A stretch of 64,000 bases of DNA from Petrimonas sulfuriphila (GTDB taxonomy: Bacteria > Bacteroidota > Bacteroidia > Bacteroidales > Dysgonomonadaceae): the NCBI RefSeq assembly GCF_051201015.1, contig NZ_JBPEHI010000003.1. One strand, given 5' to 3'. Below, piece by piece: positions 61,701 through 64,000 of this stretch. The translations under genes were made by a program, and so were the position numbers. Each line of letters opens with the position of its first letter. Position 1 is the first letter of the stretch. The notes beneath the pieces are model-generated. The model was given only the letters and a program-made list of their open reading frames with translations. It was not told where the DNA came from and ran no database searches.

Positions 61701-61921
61701 ACATAGGATATAACGAGCGTCGCGTTTGCCGGAGCGGACAACGAAAACTGCCCGTCAAGATCCGTGACCGTACCCTGTGCAGTGCCTTTTACCTGTATGG
61801 TAGCTCCGATTATCGGAATCCCTGCTTCATCCACAACAGTACCGCGTACTTGTGTTTGAGCAGTTAAGATCCCTATTCCTGTCAGGAACAGGGTCAAAAA
61901 CATGAATAACTTTCTTTTCAT
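58733..61921 (-). CDS. SusC/RagA-family TonB-dependent receptor (second of two paralogues)
   Basis: About 1062 residues. The signal peptide (KRKLFMFLTLFLTGIGILTAQ) is followed by TQVRGTVVDEAGIPIIGATIQVKG, LLQEVVVTALGISREKKSLGYSV, and a plug with VIDGVPIEGTDYNTTD and SVLKGPNASALYGSRATNGVVMIVTKKG. A barrel ends TFGLNVGFQF. The ALGISREKKSLGY variant separates it from the other SusC genes here. The ATG at 61921 starts the signal peptide; the frame remains open 30 codons further up. A run of nine G residues on the coding strand (61522-61530) lies in the plug region and keeps frame. Confidence 0.94.
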   Translation of the reverse strand: MKRKLFMFLTLFLTGIGILTAQTQVRGTVVDEAGIPIIGATIQVKGTAQGTVTDLDGQFSLSAPANATLVISYVGLTTQEVPVRPSVNVTLLPDTELLQEVVVTALGISREKKSLGYSVAEVSADEMIKSRGGVANPINSLVGKVSGLQISGSTGNMGGSSKILIRGAKSISGNNQPLFVIDGVPIEGTDYNTTDAARGAGGYDYGNLIQDINPDDIESISVLKGPNASALYGSRATNGVVMIVTKKGASQKGLGISFNTGIGFEKVNKLPVMQTKYGGGYSLGAYDEDGEPLARINGVDYNIIDYGIDESWGPAYDGTTKYLSWYDLAKWENNGKVGAPTTSLWQAPVNDIDKFFETGVSITNNINISRANDNTAFRVSYTNMSLKGYMPNSNLQKNSFNASGSIKLTDKYELFSNITYLNQATTGRPETGYGDNNVMQKFIQWGQRQLDMKELKSLYKYNDGTQAVWNRNGFDDPTPAYSNNPYWSRYMNYQNDTRNRLYGNAGVKAYILKNLTAQFKTSLDFFSDKQFERNAVYSQEESSYAEYHRQQYEINNELLVQYSTNLNEDLSWNFNVGANNMFRNYQRLEGYSVSGLVLPEFYNLSNSKSPAKAENFTSEKSINSLFASTTLGYQSLAYLDGTIRNDWSSSLNGKGYLYYSLTGSLILSELVKQDWLTFSKIRLGYAKVGGDTDPYRIFDTYAFYTSLDQNHAYLLPLIKNNLALKPEQTHSYEAGLEARFLNNRLGFDFTLYKSITRDQIMPLSLTGASGYTSMIINAGRMDNQGFELKFDVSPIKTPEFEWNATITMASNKNKVVDLIEGVDYYRIVNAPFKVEVGAFKGQEYGVIMGTDYVYDDNGNKVVQANGLYASTSGNVPLGSVYPKLTGGFLNTFSYKNLSFSVLFDGQRGGKFFSTSYMWGIYSGMLEETADNNELGIPKRNDPEEDGGVLLPGVFADGTPNDVRVDAETWGGSMCSGPAAQSVFKSDFVKLREITIGYRVPLKSKYISNLNISAYGRNLALWGPDTKHFDPESATTSSGNIQGIEGGALPSLATFGLNVGFQF

Positions 61922-62080
61922 AAACTCTACTTTTAAATTAAACGCTTTGCAATACTTGAAAATATAATCGATTGTAATTTTCGAAAGAGTCGGCTTTTTG
62001 AGTATGGGCAAAGGCGGTAGACAGAATACTTGTCGCTTAAGAATATGCTCGTCGGCTTTTTCGATAAATCAGAAATCACG

Positions 62081-62088
62081 CAAATATA
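62081..62088 (-). promoter_or_regulatory. Candidate -7 box for susC (second paralogue)
   Basis: CAAATATA on the plus strand is TATATTTG on the minus strand, giving a leader of about 150 nt, similar in length to that of the first paralogue. No -33 is obvious. Confidence 0.4.
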
Positions 62089-62423
62089 TGTGAAAATAAA
62101 ATAATATAATATATAATATGACGAAATTAACACAATAGTTTTTTTAAAAAGTCAATTTAATATTTACAGATTATCGAATATTAGGCTTGATAACCTTTGA
62201 AAACAAATTAATCTTAGTTTATAAGTTGCAATTTTGTTTTTCCCAAAACACCAGGTTGTCAAAATAACCTAAAACGATGCAAAAATAACCTTAAAATTAG
62301 TATTATGCAATAATTTCGTGTTAAAATCGATGATAAAACAAGTATAATACCTATTATTGAAGAATAATGATACAGTTTGAGTGGTTTTGTAGACTTTTTT
62401 TTCGTAGATCCGTATGGGTTAAA

Positions 62424-62456
62424 ACAAAAAAACGGGACGACAAACAGCCGTCCCGT
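62424..62456 (-). terminator. Intrinsic terminator after the FKBP-type isomerase gene
   Basis: ACGGGACG pairs with CGTCCCGT around a 9-nt loop, followed on the minus strand by a T-run (62424-62431). It lies about 30 bp after the stop. Confidence 0.88.
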
Positions 62457-62484
62457 GAATAAATATAGGGTGATGTGTGATCGG

Positions 62485-63507
62485 TTACTTTTCTATCCCC
62501 AGTAATTCTACATCGAAGATCAATGTAGAGAAAGGTTTGATGGTTCCACGGTCTTGGGCGCCGTAAGCCAGGTTGTAGGGAACGTAGAGTTTCCATTTCG
62601 AACCAACAGGCATCAGTTTGAGTGCTTCTGTCCATCCGGGAATAACTTGTGTTACACCGAAAGTGGCCGGTTCTTTTCTATCGACACTGCTGTCGAAAAC
62701 AGTTCCGTTGATAAGGGTGCCGTGATAATGCACTTTTACTGTATTGGTGTCACCCGGTATTGGTCCGTTCCCTTCGCGAATTACCTCGTACTGTAATCCA
62801 CTGGGAAGAGTAACCACGCCTTCGCGCTTACCGTTATCGGCCAGGAATTTTTCGCCGGCAGCGATACTGTCTTTATATTGAACCTTCAGCTCTTCTTCCT
62901 GTTTGGCCTGTTCTTTAGCCTGAGCTTGTTCTACTTTTCTTTGAATCAATCCATTGGCGTCCACCTTGGAAATGGCGGTGCTTTGATTTTTTAATGTGCT
63001 GATTAAGCCGGCCAACATCTGATCGTTGTTGATCTTTTTGGTGGAATCCTGGCCGAACAGCATCGTTCCAAATTGAGGAAGCATTTGTTGGGAAATCTGA
63101 TGCCCAATGCTTAAGCCTTGAATATAAGCTGATTTTTCTTCTCCACCCTTCAACGATTCTTTCAATCCCTTGATGAATTCGTCAAGTTTTGGAGCATTTA
63201 CCTTATTCAGTGAATCGATTTTTGCATTCATCTCTTTCTGTAACGCTTGTTTCTGGGTAGAATCGGCAGTAGCAATACGCATTTGATAATCGTATTCGAT
63301 ATTGGATGCACCCTGGATAATTCCAGACTGCTCCAGGTACTGCATCAATCCGCCCTGGTCGGCCAGATTTACGCCATAAGCATAAGAAATACTATCTACA
63401 TCGCTTTTTAACGATGCCGCAGGAGCAGAACTGCCGCCACCGCAAGATACCAGCATAATTGAAACTGCTGCCAATGCGCCAAGTACAACAAAGTTTTTTT
63501 GTTTCAT
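62485..63507 (-). CDS. FKBP-type peptidyl-prolyl isomerase lipoprotein (FkpA-like)
   Basis: A 340-residue periplasmic or surface lipoprotein (NFVVLGALAAVSIMLVSCGGG, lipobox LVSC). Its FKBP_N dimerisation/chaperone domain (SYAYGVNLADQGGLMQYLEQ to about 215) is longer than usual, and an FKBP domain occupies about 225-340. That domain shows SGLQYEVIREGNGPIP, VHYHGTLINGTVFDSSVDR, ATFGVTQVIPGWTEALKLMPVGSKWKLYVPYNLAYG and TLIFDVELLGIEK, with active-site aromatic residues retained. It catalyses proline isomerisation during folding of exported proteins. A second FKBP gene lies 30 bp upstream. Confidence 0.94.
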   Translation of the reverse strand: MKQKNFVVLGALAAVSIMLVSCGGGSSAPAASLKSDVDSISYAYGVNLADQGGLMQYLEQSGIIQGASNIEYDYQMRIATADSTQKQALQKEMNAKIDSLNKVNAPKLDEFIKGLKESLKGGEEKSAYIQGLSIGHQISQQMLPQFGTMLFGQDSTKKINNDQMLAGLISTLKNQSTAISKVDANGLIQRKVEQAQAKEQAKQEEELKVQYKDSIAAGEKFLADNGKREGVVTLPSGLQYEVIREGNGPIPGDTNTVKVHYHGTLINGTVFDSSVDRKEPATFGVTQVIPGWTEALKLMPVGSKWKLYVPYNLAYGAQDRGTIKPFSTLIFDVELLGIEK

Positions 63508-63537
63508 TTTTTTTCTTTTTTATTTAATGGGTTCTCT

Positions 63538-64000
63538 TTATTCTATCCCTAACAATTCAACATCGAAAATTAAGGTGGAGTTGGGTTCTATGGAGCTTCC
63601 GGCCCCCTGGCTTCCATATGCTAGCTCCGAAGGAATATATAACCTCCATTTGGAGCCGACGCTCATCAGCTGCAATGCCTCTACCCAGCCTTTAATCACT
63701 TGGTTGACACCAAATACAGCAGGTTGTCCCCTTTCTACGGAACTATCAAAAACCTTGCCGTTTATCAATGTACCGTGATAATGGCACTTCACTTTTTCGG
63801 TTGCTTTGGGTTTTGGTCCTGAGCCTTCTTTAAGAATTTCGTATTGTAATCCGCTGGCAAGGGTAATAACACCGTCCTTCTTCTTGTTCTCTTCCAGAAA
63901 TTTACGTCCGATTCTTAGGTTCTCACCCAGCATCTCGTTTTGCCTTTTGCTCAAATATTCCTGAATGTATTGATTGGCCTCCTGTGGGCTCATTTCTGCT
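63538..64000 (-). CDS. FKBP-type peptidyl-prolyl isomerase (partial, 5' end beyond window)
   Basis: The minus-strand frame is open to the window edge, and the 5' end is not seen. The visible part has the end of an FKBP_N helix (MSPQEANQYIQEYLSKRQNEMLGENLRIGRKFLEENKKKDGV) and a complete FKBP domain (SGLQYEILKEGSGPKP, CHYHGTLINGKVFDSSVERG, VFGVNQVIKGWVEALQLMSVGSKWRLYIPSELAYG, TLIFDVELLGIE). The ATG at 63993 is in frame, but family members usually continue 50 or more residues upstream, so it is probably internal. Its FKBP domain closely matches the neighbouring gene, pointing to tandem duplication. Confidence 0.9.
   Translation of the reverse strand, partial: AEMSPQEANQYIQEYLSKRQNEMLGENLRIGRKFLEENKKKDGVITLASGLQYEILKEGSGPKPKATEKVKCHYHGTLINGKVFDSSVERGQPAVFGVNQVIKGWVEALQLMSVGSKWRLYIPSELAYGSQGAGSSIEPNSTLIFDVELLGIE

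Larger units (their letters stand above)
61922..62484. other. Intergenic region upstream of the second susC
   Basis: 563 bp, strongly AT-rich, no credible gene. It contains the susC leader, a TATATTTG -7 candidate at 62081-62088 (minus strand) and the terminator of the FKBP gene at 62424-62456. Confidence 0.6.

Overview
The window is a stretch of Bacteroidota chromosome, most likely order Bacteroidales; Dysgonomonadaceae-like genera such as Proteiniphilum or Petrimonas would fit, but I cannot fix the genus. The evidence is three SusC/SusD-type outer-membrane uptake pairs, Bacteroidota promoters (TAnnTTTG -7 boxes) upstream of many genes, a eukaryote-type GT3 glycogen synthase, families such as DUF4954 and DUF3244, and almost no Shine-Dalgarno sequences. 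I saw no rRNA, tRNA, CRISPR array or prophage.

Region 1 (1-9340, minus strand) looks like a substrate-utilisation locus. From upstream to downstream it encodes a secreted sugar-isomerase-like TIM-barrel lipoprotein, three Tat-exported Gfo/Idh/MocA oxidoreductases, then after a 326-bp gap with two dyad symmetries a SusC transporter and a SusD lipoprotein cut by the left edge. Two near-identical tandem promoters precede it. Such gene sets suggest periplasmic redox chemistry on glycosides, possibly through 3-keto sugars.

Region 2 (9.6-49.8 kb) is mostly housekeeping. It holds dapA-ribE-nitroreductase; an envelope-biogenesis run (outer-membrane protein, TPR protein, LptC, CNNM protein, PpiD-like chaperone); amt; ppk1; a four-helix-bundle gene bracketed by inverted repeat arrays; a phosphodiesterase, a LysE exporter and purL; a TonB receptor with a DUF2271 lipoprotein; thioesterase, dprA, bcp, recA and DUF4954; cysE-cysK; mfd; and glycogen synthase with alpha-glucan phosphorylase. 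It ends with a small regulatory/secreted cluster: DUF3244, AraC and a membrane TPR-HTH regulator.

The most striking signal lies before cysE. A 13-codon open frame just downstream of a good promoter encodes MNKKRMHICCCCC-stop, with five consecutive Cys codons. Its end overlaps one arm of a hairpin that is mutually exclusive with a second downstream hairpin. This has the layout of a ribosome-mediated cysteine attenuator controlling cysE-cysK, and I am not aware of one described in Bacteroidota.

Region 3 (49.9-62.1 kb, minus strand) is accessory: a decayed IS3-family element, then SusC-SusD-lipoprotein and another SusC-SusD pair. The two SusC genes share an identical stretch across their start codons. 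The window ends with two adjacent FKBP-type prolyl isomerase genes, the second cut by the right edge.
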